Assembly: GCA_020310875.1 (NCBI GenBank)
Contig: CM035439.1
Location: 139,935,852 to 139,999,851, forward strand
Length of the DNA: 64,000 bases
Direction of reading: 5' to 3'
DNA from: Ceratopteris richardii
Lineage: Eukaryota > Streptophyta > Polypodiopsida > Polypodiales > Pteridaceae
The notes below the pieces were generated by a model. It was given only the letters and a program-made list of their open reading frames with translations. It searched no databases and had not been told where the DNA came from. Made by a program: the position numbers and the translations under genes. The first letter of the stretch is position 1, and each line of letters opens with the position of its first letter. Positions 22,098 through 33,195 of this stretch are shown piece after piece.

Positions 22098-22327
22098 TGT
22101 TGGAGTTAGACGTGTGCGGAAGCACATGAACATCACAAGGAAGAAGAAGAAGCTTGGAGCACAACACACAATACTGAATGTATTACTAGAGAATGTACAA
22201 AGATAAGTAGCCCATTAGGGCAATAGGCATATATACGAGGCGGGGGGAAAAAACCTCCTAAAGAGGGAAAAAAGTGCTTCGACGGTCCTAGAGTGTTCAC
22301 ACACATCACTACCTAAATATATCAACA
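22098..22327 (-). repeat. copia-1 5' LTR (230 bp)
   Basis: Plus-strand ends TGTTGGAG...ATATCAACA, so TG...CA termini. It aligns end to end with the 230 bp LTR at 57406-57635 with scattered substitutions. The short LTR is typical of compact copia families. Confidence 0.9.
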
Positions 22328-22439
22328 GAAGATACAAGAGCATGGGAGATTGAACCAGTCTAGGTTCAAGAAACCAAGCACAGCCAAGAATAGAAAAAGT
22401 AAAGAAAAAAGAAGTTAAGGGAGAAAAACAAATTATCAT

Positions 22440-24309
22440 CAAGGAAGCAACAACAACTCAATCAGAGGAGCAAATAGCTGACATCAGAGTAATACTTCAA
22501 GATAAGATAGAGTATTTTTCAGAAGGATCATAGATGGCAATCTGGGTAGGCATAAGGATGGAGGAAGAAAAAATATTATAGGAAATAAATCATGTACAAA
22601 ATAAAGAACAATTATTGAAGATTCAAGGATAAAATCAATCTCTCTTAGAAGATAATGCATATCTTAAAGAAGTGATCATCAGAATGACACAAGAACTAGT
22701 CAGTCACATGCAAAAGATTAATGAAATGAATGAAGAAAAGCAAATATTAAGATCATATTTTGAAAACATGGTGCAAGAAAAAGATAAGCATTACAAGATA
22801 TTCAAGCGGATAGGGTAGCAAAATATGAAGAACTAAAGATTCAGAAGGAAGCAATGAAAAAGAAAGAGGCTGAAATCAAAGCACCACAAGAAGAGTTTCA
22901 AAGGAAAGAACAAGACTTCAAATGCAATGATTAAGATACTAAAAATCATAAAAGGAAATACGTCGTCTTATATTCATCATTCAGAAAATTCAAGGAGCAT
23001 AACAAAGAATTATTGTCCATATTAGATCCAAACAATAACACAACTATGTAGAGCAATGAAGATTATGAAAGAATAAAGAAATTGGAGAGGGAATTGCGAG
23101 AAGTAAGAAGTGAAAATCAGAGTCTTAAAGCACAATTACAAAAAACGAATAAAGCATAGGAACAATTAGTGGAATTGATGACTCAAGTAAAGAAGATGTT
23201 AGAAGAATATCAAAGATTTAAGATACAAATTAAAGATGAGATGCAAAGATATGATCAAAACATGAAAGAAGATTTTCAAATGATGGATGAGTGGGAGAGG
23301 AAGATCAAAACTATGATGGACATGATCAAAGAGCAAGAAAAGAAAGAAGAACATATAGTTGAAGAAGAAAGATTTAGCCCTATCAAAGACACAGAAGTGG
23401 GAGTAGTAGTAGAACTGGAAGTGAATGCACAATTTGATGATAAAGATCAAGAGGTAGAACCACGATTTTGTACATTACTTGTAGATAGAAACAATCGAAT
23501 TAGATACTTAAAAGAATTGTTTGATAGACACAAATAAAAATTTATTAGATTTTTGCTCTAGAAAATAAAGAAACCGATCAAGACATTATCCAATTTTGAT
23601 ATATTGGATATGCCCTTGCCATACTCATGCAAGTCAATAAAAGAGTACCAGAATGGAATTTTGGGAAAGGAGCCAAATCCTCTTTTGGAGTACTTAGATA
23701 GCCATTTTGTTCTAATTAAGGATTTTTTCCACAAAGTAATTCCTCAATGGAGGAGGGAATTTTGGGCAAAGCACAAGGAGTGTAGGCATGTATGGATAGA
23801 GGCTCTTGTTAGCTTATGCTTAAATCTAGAATATGGTCCATGTGCCAGAAGGAGAGATTGGCCAACATTTTGGGAAAGAAGACAAGGTGGACATGTCTCG
23901 AAGACCTGGTTAAATTTTGCCAAGTTAGTAGGTCCACCAAGGGGAGGATGAACAACCAAAACATATATGTTCAATGTTATAATATTTTTATTACATATAT
24001 GCAACATGTATAGAACTACACCATTATTGTATAGATAAGAATACTAAAAATGGTCAAACTTTTGAGGATGCCTTCACAACAAGATTCTTTGCATTGGAAA
24101 CAAAGATTTTTGGTAGAATATCTCTAGGACTAGATGTGAGAATAATTGCATATGATAGTGTTTTTAGGGAATATCATAGTAGGAACACAATGGATGCTCC
24201 AAAAGCCTCAATGAATTGGAGAAAGGCATTCATAGAGTTAATTAATGACATCAACTCCAAAGAAAGAAAGAAATATATCAAGGTTCAAGAGATGTACAAT
24301 AGCAAATAA
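22440..24309 (+). pseudogene. Coiled-coil ORF of the unrecognised retrotransposon
   Basis: Fragments in several frames read as one decayed protein. 22440-23540 is Lys/Glu/Gln-rich coiled coil; the best open part, 23169-23537, has KKMLEEYQRFKIQIKDEM and MDMIKEQEKKEEHIVEEE. 23604-23951 encodes a more globular part (LPYSCKSIKEYQNGILGKE, FFHKVIPQWRREFWAKHKE, LVSLCLNLEYGP). 24094-24309 gives FGRISLGLDVRIIAYDSV and a basic end (SKERKKYIKVQ). No known catalytic motif is seen. Position just before a polypurine tract suggests an accessory or Gag-like element gene. Function not recognised. Confidence 0.5.
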
Positions 24310-24360
24310 AGTAAAAAAATTGACAACCAAAGATTGTACATAAAGTTTGATGTGGACATC

Positions 24361-24380
24361 AAAAGGAGTAGGATGGGGGA
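24361..24380 (+). promoter_or_regulatory. Candidate polypurine tract
   Basis: AAAAGGAGTAGGATGGGGGA, purine apart from two T, ends directly at the TGTTGAAGG LTR start. This placement supports a 3' LTR in plus orientation. Confidence 0.65.
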
Positions 24381-24892
24381 TGTTGAAGGAAGAAATCTAA
24401 AAGGGATACTTTTCTCTTGTAAATAGCCAAAAAGTAGAGTTAGAGAGCTTTAAATTTTGTAAACTCAGGAAGAGTCTTCCTTGAGTTATGCTAGAGCTAT
24501 GTACAAAGTTGGAAGGAAATCAACCAACTAAAAACAGAGATTTAGGAGCTTAGAAAGGAGAAAATCATTCATTTTAGAACTAGTATATAAGTCAAATGTA
24601 AAGGAGAATAGGGGAAACACTGTCATTTGTAACTTTTCCTTCTTGAGAACAGAGCTCTCTCTTTGGGTTGTCTATCTTCATCTTCATTATGGTGTTTTCT
24701 TGTGAGATGTCTTGTGTGAATTGTTGTGTGTTGTTTGGTTGATCATTCAGTTGTAGATTGAGTTGAGACTTGTGTGTGAGATCTATATTGAGTTTAATGA
24801 TCTGTATGGATATCTTTTCATGGTTTAAAGAAATTCATCTATTTTGAAGTGATTTCATTAGTGGTTTTACTCAAGATAAATATTTTTTAACA
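24381..24892 (+). repeat. LTR of the unrecognised retrotransposon
   Basis: 512 bases bounded by TGTTGA...TTAACA. It contains TAGTATATAAGTC near 24580 as a TATA-like box and a T-rich leader afterwards. No second copy lies in the window, so the right end rests on the terminal dinucleotides only. Confidence 0.6.
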
Positions 24893-25429
24893 TCATATTT
24901 GACTTTTTCATGAAAAATAGCAAGGATTCGGCACTTGAATCAGTCAATTTGGTGCTATATTCATGGAGTTATGATCATATGAAGTTTCCAACAATAACTT
25001 TACAGAAAGTCATGTTTTAGAAAATCATGTTTTTATCAACTTTATCTTTTATCAATTCTTAGTGGGTCTAATATCAAGTTTTTCTTATATCTTTTGTGAA
25101 TTATTAATTTGTGGTTTTTTTCATTAGTCTTTAAGCAACAATCAGGTTAGCTCATCTTTGGATTAACAATTTGAAGAGGTTTCCTTTTACTATTGAATTT
25201 CCATGAAGTCACTATTGTTACAATGGGACATATGTTCTTAAGGGAGTAGAGGTGAAATAGGGGCTTTCATAGTCATTGAAATAATGCATTTAGTGAATAG
25301 CAATGCAATCCGACAAGGGTAACTAGGTTTTGTCCATGTGGATTGTGCTTTTACTCTTGCCTTGCACATGCATAAACTCATTGCTTCGATCGATTTGTTT
25401 TCTATTGTTGCATTCAAATAAACCCTTCT
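24893..25429. other. AT-rich stretch without a recognised gene
   Basis: About 540 bases between the LTR and LINE-1. No motif or plausible coding frame. It may contain the 5' untranslated part of LINE-1, whose left edge I could not fix. Confidence 0.5.
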
Positions 25430-25430
25430 T

Positions 25431-26520
25431 TTGTTTAGTTTTGATCTAGTAGCCAATCAGCCTCCTTGCATTGGGCAAGTCATGGCCCTTCACAAGGTTC
25501 TACATGATGGTTATGGTGCAGGTTTGCCCAAGTTTGCAAAGCCCCCAAATGGGCAGAATATTGAAAAGATGTCATTTGAAGACATTACTACAACTTGCAA
25601 TACACATCTCAATCCCTTGTTTACAAGCAATGGAGCTTTAGGTAAGTGCTCTTTCCCATCGCATAATGGTAACAACAAAGGAAATGAAAACATAGATATG
25701 ATAGGCATTAATGTTGAAGCTGAGGATGATAGTAAGGACGAGGCTACTCTCTAAATAGATCGTAGTTTGTTGGATGAGTGGCATAACTAGCTGTATGAGA
25801 AACTTGTCATTGGTCTCTATCATGGCCCAAAGCTGCCCTAGAACTTCTTGAAAAGTTGGATTAGGTCTAATTGGGATAATAGAGGTCTATTTGTCAAACA
25901 AATATAGTACCTACCAAACAATGGTTAATGGTTACTCCAAAACACATCTATTACTTTTTCCAAGTGGCATGAGGGATTTAATCCTAGGGGTCCTAAATCA
26001 TCTAGGGTTCTTGTGTGGGTTGATTTTCTTGACCTACCTATAGAACTCTATCCTTGGGTTAATGGGGTAGGTCCTATTATTGGTAAAGCTCTTGGTCAAA
26101 ATCTCGGGATGGAATAAAACCTAAGTGGGTTCTGTGGATTCTTGTGGAAGTTGAAATTTCAAAAGAAATCAAAAACATCAATTTTTATTAAAGACTCAAA
26201 AGGCAAGAATCTTCATGAACAAAATTGATATATAGGAACCATCCTAATGCTTGTTTTAAGTGTTATACATAGGGACATTGGGCTAGAGATTTTCCACTCC
26301 TTAAACTTAACCAAGGTGTTGTGGATGAAAACAAAGATAAAAATGTCCCTAACAAGGGCCCTCAGATATCTAATGCTCCTAGGTCCTCTTCATCTAAAAG
26401 ACTCAATTACAATATGAAAAACAAGAAAAGGTCTCTCATGCACTTTAACTCCTTTGATGTTCTCCTTGAGGAAGTTCCTAATCCTCTAGATGATCATATT
26501 GACAAGAACAAAGAAGACTA
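25431..26520 (+). pseudogene. LINE-1 ORF1 (DUF4283-like, zinc knuckle)
   Basis: RNA-binding partner of the LINE reverse transcriptase. Readable: CIGQVMALHKVLHDGYG near the start, then after stops KPKWVLWILVEVEISKEI and the knuckle NACFKCYT-stop-GHWARDF (26250-26295), whose last Cys is Phe. LINE-3 ORF1 has the matching segments intact (NPKWDPQMLIEVDISK, NACFHCYKQGHLIKDCP). A basic Lys/Ser-rich tail follows. Heavily mutated. Confidence 0.75.
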
Positions 26521-27149
26521 GAAATTTTCAAACAAAGAGAACCTCCAACCTAATAATATTGCCCTTGAAAGCAATGTGGGTAACACTCGTACAAGTGGTG
26601 GTTCTAACTCTAGTTTAGAGAAGATAATTGGACACAAGTTTTTAACAAAAAGAAACCGGTTACAACTTCTAATGTTGTAGATTTCTTTGGTTGTGCTCCT
26701 AAATTCAAAACAATCGAGACTGCTAATGATTTTGTAGCACAATTGAAGCATGGTGATAATCACTTTAACACATATTCTCAAAATTTGTCTCATTTTGAGG
26801 ACATTCCCATGACACCAATGGATGTTAAAAAATCTTCACATGATCATTTGGGTAAATACAAAACGAAGGATCTCATGAGGACTTCAGGATCAATGTTTTT
26901 GCCTAAAAATATAAGAAACGATTCTGAATGTTTGCTTGGCTAGTCTCTTTTTTATGTCTATTTATGTGTAGAAGCTTATTTTGGAGTTGGAAATGTTTTA
27001 TACTTTTAGTAAGCGTGCTGCTCATTTTGCTAAGGTCAAGAAGGATGCCTTTTTTCATTTTTTTATCATTCTGGTCACTCTTAGTTGTTGTTCTCCTTGG
27101 TTAACTATCAATTAGTTGTATAACCATCTTTTTGTTCCTATTGAAAGCA

Positions 27150-29159
27150 TCTAATTTTACTTCTTACAATGGTAAATGGATCACAAAATCTATGAGATGT
27201 AAAGCTATCAGTGGGTGGATGAGAAATTAATTGGTTATTCCTGACATCCTTTGTCTGTAGGAGGTTGAAATTGGGGGCTCTAAGTTGAGCTCCAATCTTA
27301 AGGTGGTTTCTAACAACCATGATTGGTACTATACCAATAATAATAATGGTAAGGGTGGGATTTCAATTGGTATCTCCATTGCTCTCTCTCACCCCATTAT
27401 TAGAGTTGAGTCTAACCCAACTCATCCGTGGGTTATTGTCACTCTTAATAGTCCTTTAGACTTCATTGTGGCTAGTGTGCATGCTAGCAGTTTCAACAAC
27501 ACCCGATTTGTCTATTGGGATGCCATTTCTAGTCCAAATGGGCCCCTTATGTTGATGGGGGACTTAAATATGGTCATTAACCACCATGAGCCCATGTATG
27601 GTAAAGGTCTTACCACCAATGGCTCTGAGAAGTATGCTTAGTTCAACCTCATGTATTCTAAAGACTTGATTGGCATTTCTCAAAATTCAGGATTTTCTTG
27701 GAACAACAATAAACAAGGAGTTGACCACCTTTTTGCTAGGCTTAATAGATGTTACTTTAATGCATCTAATCTCAGTAAGTTTTGGGAAGTTAAGTGTGAG
27801 CTTGACCACTCTTTTGTCCTATCTGATCATCTTCCTCTCAAGATCTCCATGTTTAAGGATTGTCCAATCACTAGAGCAGGTTCGCCTCACTTGGATGCCT
27901 CCTTATTGAATAATGTCAAAGATGTCATATCTTATCATTTTGCTCATCAAAGATCCCCCTTTTTCTTGGGAAAAGATTTTCAAAGATATCCAGAGAATCT
28001 TCACTCATTAAAAAAGGATTGCTAGAAACATCAGAGCCAATTAAAGGTGGATAATTTGTAAAATGGTGGAAAACTTGCATAAGTCTCCTTCTATGGAGCA
28101 CTCTTATAAAGATAAGCTTCATGAACTTTGAGATAGACTCAAATTTGAAGACTATCTTGTGGCTAGTGGTGCTCTTTCTTCCTCAAGAGAATTTTGGGAT
28201 AGTCAAGTGGATATATGTAACAAGGAAATGCTTGATCTTATGAAAAAGAAAAAGATGAAAGATTGGATCCCTATGTTAAAAAGGAATTTAGGAGATATGG
28301 CTATTAATTATAAGGAAAACGGAGGCCTTTTGCTTCTTTACCAATGGTTTCTCTAGCACTGCCAAGTGTGGGGAGGACATCAGAGCTACTATTGCTCTTA
28401 AAAGGAATAAAATGATTCGTCAAAGCCTAGATTCTATCTTGGACTTGCGTTTTATATTGAGCTAAAAGATTTTATGAACTCTTTAATTCTTTTGATTTGG
28501 ACAGAAGCTATTACCAAGGTACTTTTCCTATTTGTATCAATGCTAGTTTTATTAAGCTTGTTCACAAAAGGGGTCCCAAAGATGTCCTTAACAATTGGAG
28601 ACCCATCACTTGTTTGACCTCTTTTTACAAATTTTTTTCCTTTTCTCTTGCTAGGTGAATCAACCCTATCATGGGGATAATATCATTCTTCCTAAACAAA
28701 AAGGTTTGATAAGGGGGAGATACATCCTTGATTCCAGGAAACTTTACAAGAAGGCAAGGACTTTGCGAAAGACTCTAATAAGGAATTTTACTTCTTCAAG
28801 ATTGAGTTTGATAAGGCTTATGATAGGATTGAGTGGGACTTCATTTTTCAATACTGTGGTTTTGGTAGAAAGCTCATCAAGTGAGTTAACATTCTATTTG
28901 CTAACGCCTTATCCATGATTTCTATTAATGGATATCTCTCTTTCACCTTTAAAATCCTTAGATCTATTAGGAAAGGGTGTCCTCTTGCTCCCCTCCTATT
29001 TCCTATTGCTAGTGATGCTCTTGGGTGGCTTGCCAAAGATGCCATCTCTAATGATTTCATCAACTGGATTGTCATTCCTAACAAAGATCTGCCTCTTGGT
29101 CTTGAAATGTTTGTCGATGACATAAACATGCTTATCAGGCAGAAGAAAACTCTACCTCA
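27150..29159 (+). pseudogene. LINE-1 ORF2: endonuclease and reverse transcriptase, 5' part
   Basis: Apurinic-type endonuclease: DILCLQEVEIGG (stop just before), KGGISIGISIALSH, LMLMGDLNMVINHHEP, and SDHLPLKISM near 27825, which are the usual metal- and DNA-binding blocks. RT follows: LVHKRGPKDVLNNWRPIT near 28560, FDKAYDRIEWDFIF near 28810, KGCPLAPLLFPIASDALGW near 28980, and the catalytic FVDD at 29109-29120. It makes the target nick and copies RNA from it. The ORF is cut at 29159 by the inverted-repeat element. Confidence 0.85.
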
Positions 29160-29185
29160 AACACTGAGTCATAACAAACGAGAAC
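29160..29185 (+). repeat. Left terminal inverted repeat
   Basis: 26 bases, beginning AACACTGAG and ending CGAGAAC, the exact reverse complement of 33166-33191. Beyond the 26 bases the two ends share only scattered matches. Confidence 0.85.
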
Positions 29186-29799
29186 TATGTCATAAAAAGA
29201 GAAACTCTACGCACTAAAATAGCCTTTTTTTGCATGATGTTAAAAAACTCTTTATACCAGTATACAAGGTTTTCTAAAACCCCCCAAAAATATGCAAATT
29301 TTGAACATATTTTAAAATTTTGACTACTTTAGGGTAGCAAAATTTTGCTAATTTTAGAGTACCTTATCTAACACTTTTAAGAGAGAATTATGAAATGGAT
29401 AAAAAAAGCCTTATTTTATGAGAATACTCATTTATCTTGGATCAAATAAAAAGGAAATGAGCTAGAAAAGACTAAAGATTGATGCTACTAATTTGATAAC
29501 ATTAGATAATTTTAGGAAAAACAATGAATTGTGTCCATGTGCAACTGATTCAATGAATAAAAGTTATTTGTTTCTGTATATCCTTTCCTATCTAGCTAGT
29601 AGATTGAAATTGATTTTGTTTGGTGTGAAATGAATTGGTTGAGGTTGTAAATTTTGGGTCTTTTTTGCATCGCTCCAAGATACTTAATCAAACATTCTAA
29701 AACATTGCGTTTTTCCTTGGCCCCAGTCTTTGGTCTTTAGAAAATTTGTATAAGCAAAAAGATATATACTTTGTGAGAGGAAGTTTGATCTTACTATTC

Positions 29800-30358
29800 G
29801 AGAAACACTCACAAACTGGACATAATTTGAAGGTCAAAGCTTTAGAAGAAAACCACATGCCTATGTGAAGGGACAAATTCACAAGTGTATTATATTTGTA
29901 AAGTTAGTTCACTTTAGTTCTAAACGTTTTTTAAAAATCACGATTCAGAATGAGACAATCTATATAACTTAGTTTGTATTAAGTGGCACGAGAGTAAGAA
30001 GAAGTGGAAGAGAGTGACAGAATGTGAGAAGGAGTTCATTTTATATAACAGAGTATAGTTGGGCTTCTCTGAGTGAGAAAGCATCTGTAAAGTTTCTGAG
30101 TTTTTCATATCTATGAGAAGCAATGTTTTGTGTATGACACTCTCTCCATCATCTCCATGTTTGTCTACTGTGTGATGAGTTCAAAAGTTCAAGTTTTCCA
30201 AGCAACTCGATGCCTGGCATCGAGTTTGTGTTGATAAGTCCGTGTTTTATTCTCTGAGTGTTATGTACTGCTAGAAATTCTTAAAAACATGAGGTTTGTG
30301 GAGCAATTCGATGCCTCGCATCGAGTTTCAGCATAAAGTCGATGCCTGGCATCGACTT
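29800..30358 (+). repeat. Inverted repeat A, left arm
   Basis: Matches the reverse complement of 30886-31455 with many substitutions and small gaps. Shared anchors are CCTATGTGAAGGGACAAATT, GTAAAGTTAGTTCACTTTAG, GAGAAAGCATCTGTAAA (versus TTTACAGATGCTTTCTC) and GGTTTGTGGAGCAA-type words. Confidence 0.85.
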
Positions 30359-30386
30359 CCCACATAAAAGTGGTTTTCATCATATG

Positions 30387-30840
30387 TGTTGATGTATGAA
30401 ACACCACAAGAAATGAATTAATGTGACACTAGAACACCTCTATGGTCACCATTAACTCATTGCCACTCCAAACTTTGAGAAATGATAGCCTAAAGTGAGA
30501 ACTTTGCTTCTACAGAAATTCCTAGTCACCGAAATAACATACCTTCAGTATTTTGCTAATTTCTCTTAGCTCAAGTATTATTTCTCCATGAAACTTTATA
30601 AGCTGAAACTAGAAGAGTAGAGCTTTCCAACAAGCTATCATATGCATCAAACGGATCTCTAGAACTCAAGTTATGGCTCTCACAAGATGACCCTGTATGA
30701 GCTTCCAAAAATGGAAACTTTGTCTGTTTTAGTATTCCTGGTGTCCAAAAATAAAAAATTCGATGCCTGGCATCGAATTTCAGTCCAATCGATGCCGGGC
30801 ATCGACTTTGGGCTTTTTTTGGCTATTTTTCTGCACCAGA
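30387..30840 (+). repeat. Inverted repeat B, left arm
   Basis: Starts TGTTGATGTATGAAACA. Its partner is 31480-31935, which ends GATGTTTCACACATCAACA. Shared anchors include AGAAGAGTAGAGCTTTC and ACAAGATGACCCTGTATGA. Confidence 0.85.
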
Positions 30841-30885
30841 AACACTCTATTTTACACACACATGAAGAAGATGACTTATATGCTA

Positions 30886-31455
30886 GAAGTCAATGCCGGG
30901 CATCCATTTTATGCTGGAACTCGATGCCAGGCATCGAGTTGCTCCACAAACTTCATATTTTTAGAAGATTCAACAACAGTTAACACACAGAGAATGAAAA
31001 AATGACTTATCAGCCAAGATTCGATGCCAGGCATCGAATTGTTCAGAAAACTTGAACTTTTGAATTCATCACACAGTAGGCAAGCATGGAGATGATAGAG
31101 AGGGACTCATACACAGAACTTTACTCAGTTCTTTCTCATAGCTATGAAAACTCAAAAGTTTTACAGATGCTTTCTCACTCAGAGAAGCCCAACTATCCTC
31201 AGTCGTATAAAATGAACTCCTTTTCTCTTCCTTCTCTCACACACTCTCTCTCTCTCTCTCTCTCTCTCCGCGTCAGTTGATACAAACTAACTTACATAGA
31301 TTTTTGTATTCTCGTGATTTTAAAAAACTTCTAGAACTAAAGTGAACTAACTTTACAAATATGATACATTTGTGAATTTGTCCCTTCACATAGGCATGGG
31401 GTTTTCTTCCTAAGATTTGACCTTCAAATATATGTCCAATTAGTGATTGTTTCTC
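30886..31455 (-). repeat. Inverted repeat A, right arm
   Basis: Reverse-complement partner of 29800-30358. It contains an added CT microsatellite (31243-31268). It lies between the two arms of repeat B, so A and B interlock. Confidence 0.85.
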
Positions 31456-31479
31456 CAACAATATGTGTGTTAAATGTGC

Positions 31480-31935
31480 GTATTTCAGGAACAAAAAAGT
31501 GGCTAAAAAAGCTCAAAGTCGATGCCTGGCATCGACTTTTGGTTGCAAGTCGATGCTAGGCATCGAATTTTCATTTTTGGACAGTCAGACTTACTAAAAC
31601 AGGCAAAAATTCCACTTTTAGAAGTCATACAGGGTCATCTTGTGAAGGCTATATCTTGAGTTCTAGAGATCCGTTTCTTGCATATGATAGCTTGTTAGAA
31701 AGCTCTACTCTTCTAGTTTGAACCAAACGATCTTGGACAAATGATATTTGAGCAAAGAGAAATTAGCAAAATACTAAATGTATGTCATTTCAGTGACTAG
31801 AAAAATCTGAAGAAGTAAAGTTCTTGGTTTTGGCTATCGTTTCTCAAAGTTTTGAGTGACAATGAGTTAATGGTGACCATAGAGGTTATCTAGTGTCACA
31901 TTAATTCATTTTTTGTGATGTTTCACACATCAACA
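31480..31935 (-). repeat. Inverted repeat B, right arm
   Basis: Reverse-complement partner of 30387-30840. Confidence 0.85.
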
Positions 31936-32339
31936 CTTACGTCATACTCTTCCTTCTAGATTTATTTAATGGAAATATATATTCCATACTATGTCCAGTA
32001 CCTATGTTCTGAGTGGGTCATAGGCAATTCAACAATGCTTATTGACTCCACAAGACAGGGAGAGAGAGAGAGAGAGGAGGTTGTCTTTCCATGCCCACAA
32101 AGTGTAGATGATCATCAACACCTTGGCACAGACTTCTCAGCGAGAAAAAAGTGAATTTTATATTTTTTTGCAGCCTGGCATCGATTTCTCACTGAAAACT
32201 ACACTTTTCAGCAAGAACTCGATGCCTGGCATCGACTTCAGCGAGAAGTCGATGCCAGGCATCGACTTCAGCGAGAATTCGATGCCAGGCATCGACTTCT
32301 CGCTGAAAAGTATAGTTTTCACTTTAACAAAGTAAAAAA

Positions 32340-33165
32340 GACTACATGTTTCGCTTTCAACGCGTGTAATATGTTCTCACAAAGTAATACCAAACGTGAT
32401 ATATTTTCTTGCTTTTAACTTTGACCATGATAATGCTCAGAGAGAGAGAAAGGGGAGAGAGGGAGAGAAATGTGATTTTTCAAAGGATAAAGACTCGGGG
32501 AAAGGAAAAAAGCAATGTCTTAGAGTATTTGATTAACGTAACTTGAACAAAGTTTTATTGAAGTCTCTTAGCATGTAAAACCTAATAGATTTATTTCATA
32601 GAATGTGCAACAATGAACAATAAAGTCTCTTTCATTTGGATTATTATACATCAAAGAATCATGTATGATGATATGCATGGTGTTTTCTCTCAATATGTAT
32701 AGTCAATTTAATCTCATCTATTTCATTTTGATCTCATGGTGTTTTTTTTGGCATAATTGACTATTATTACTAGTACACATATATGGCCACCTGGTTGTTG
32801 TATGATTATGCTTTGTATTCTCAAAAGTGTATTCTAATCCCTTTTTAAAATGGCATAGAGTTATGCTTTATGTGGGCTTGAAATAAAATGAATTACTTTT
32901 CAATTTCCATTTTCATGAAATCATGTAGTTTTAACCATGTAAGATTCGTTAAAGTTCTAATTGGAATTTGTAATGTTGAATATAGCATGTTTTTATAAAC
33001 AAAAATTGAAATAAAGATTGAAACAAAGTATCATGAAATAAAAGCATATGGTTTTCATGCCCTAATTAAAATGGGCCTTATCATTTCTATGGAACAATTG
33101 AAAATAAGCTAATTTTTCCTTGTTTTTAGCATACTTTTGTAATTTCTAAAGGAGAACATGTCTTT
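32340..33165. other. AT-rich right part of the inverted-repeat element
   Basis: No gene, no partner for an inverted repeat, and no palindrome copies. Only scattered short ORFs without plausible sequence. Confidence 0.5.
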
Positions 33166-33191
33166 GTTCTCGTTTGTTATGACTCAGTGTT
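33166..33191 (-). repeat. Right terminal inverted repeat
   Basis: Partner of 29160-29185, ending ...GACTCAGTGTT, followed by CTCA and then LINE-1 codons reading AFLEC. Confidence 0.85.
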
Positions 33192-33195
33192 CTCA

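Larger units (their letters stand above)
21094..22327 (-). mobile_element. Ty1/copia fragment copia-1
   Basis: Minus-strand 5' end of a copia element: LTR, initiator-Met primer site, gag start. It is truncated in gag where CACTA-1 ends (21093). The same family appears at 54054-57635, where the match continues into pol. The rest of the element is not next to CACTA-1 in this window. Confidence 0.85.
22328..24892 (+). mobile_element. 3' part of an unrecognised LTR retrotransposon
   Basis: A degraded coding region (22440-24309) is followed by a purine tract and an LTR-like segment that starts TGTTGAAGG and ends TTTTTTAACA. No RT, integrase or 5' LTR is present, so the superfamily is unknown. The accessory-ORF-then-polypurine-then-LTR order is the same as in gypsy-1. 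Confidence 0.65.
30207..32295. repeat. Dispersed 17 bp palindrome TCGATGCCNGGCATCGA
   Basis: Thirteen full or near-full copies begin at 30207, 30308, 30339, 30760, 30789, 30890, 30921, 31021, 31519, 31550, 32219, 32249 and 32279, plus a half copy at 32173. The last three are exactly 30 bases apart. The bases outside the core often pair too: CT with AG, GT with AC, TT with AA in different copies. Function unknown; they could be protein-binding sites of the element. Confidence 0.9.
29160..33191. mobile_element. Inverted-repeat element inserted in LINE-1
   Basis: A 4,032 bp insertion bounded by 26 bp perfect inverted repeats starting AACACTGAGTCATAAC, with CTCA directly on both outer sides as a candidate 4 bp target duplication. 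The exact site is supported because the LINE-1 codons on either side join in register with LINE-3. I find no transposase, RT or other recognised protein, so it is a non-autonomous DNA element. The interior has two interleaved inverted repeats of about 560 and 455 bases and many copies of a short palindrome. Superfamily unclear: 4 bp duplications would fit few groups, and a foldback origin is also possible. Confidence 0.75.

Noticed and set aside
24893-24990. TTTGGTGCTATATTC as a primer binding site, making the LTR at 24381 a 5' LTR
   Set aside because: The match to a tRNA site is poor and too far from the LTR end, while a purine tract lies exactly at the other edge.
30207-32295. The repeated palindromes as a CRISPR-like array
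   Set aside because: Spacing is irregular, most copies lie in inverted repeats of a transposon, there are no cas genes, and the host is a plant.
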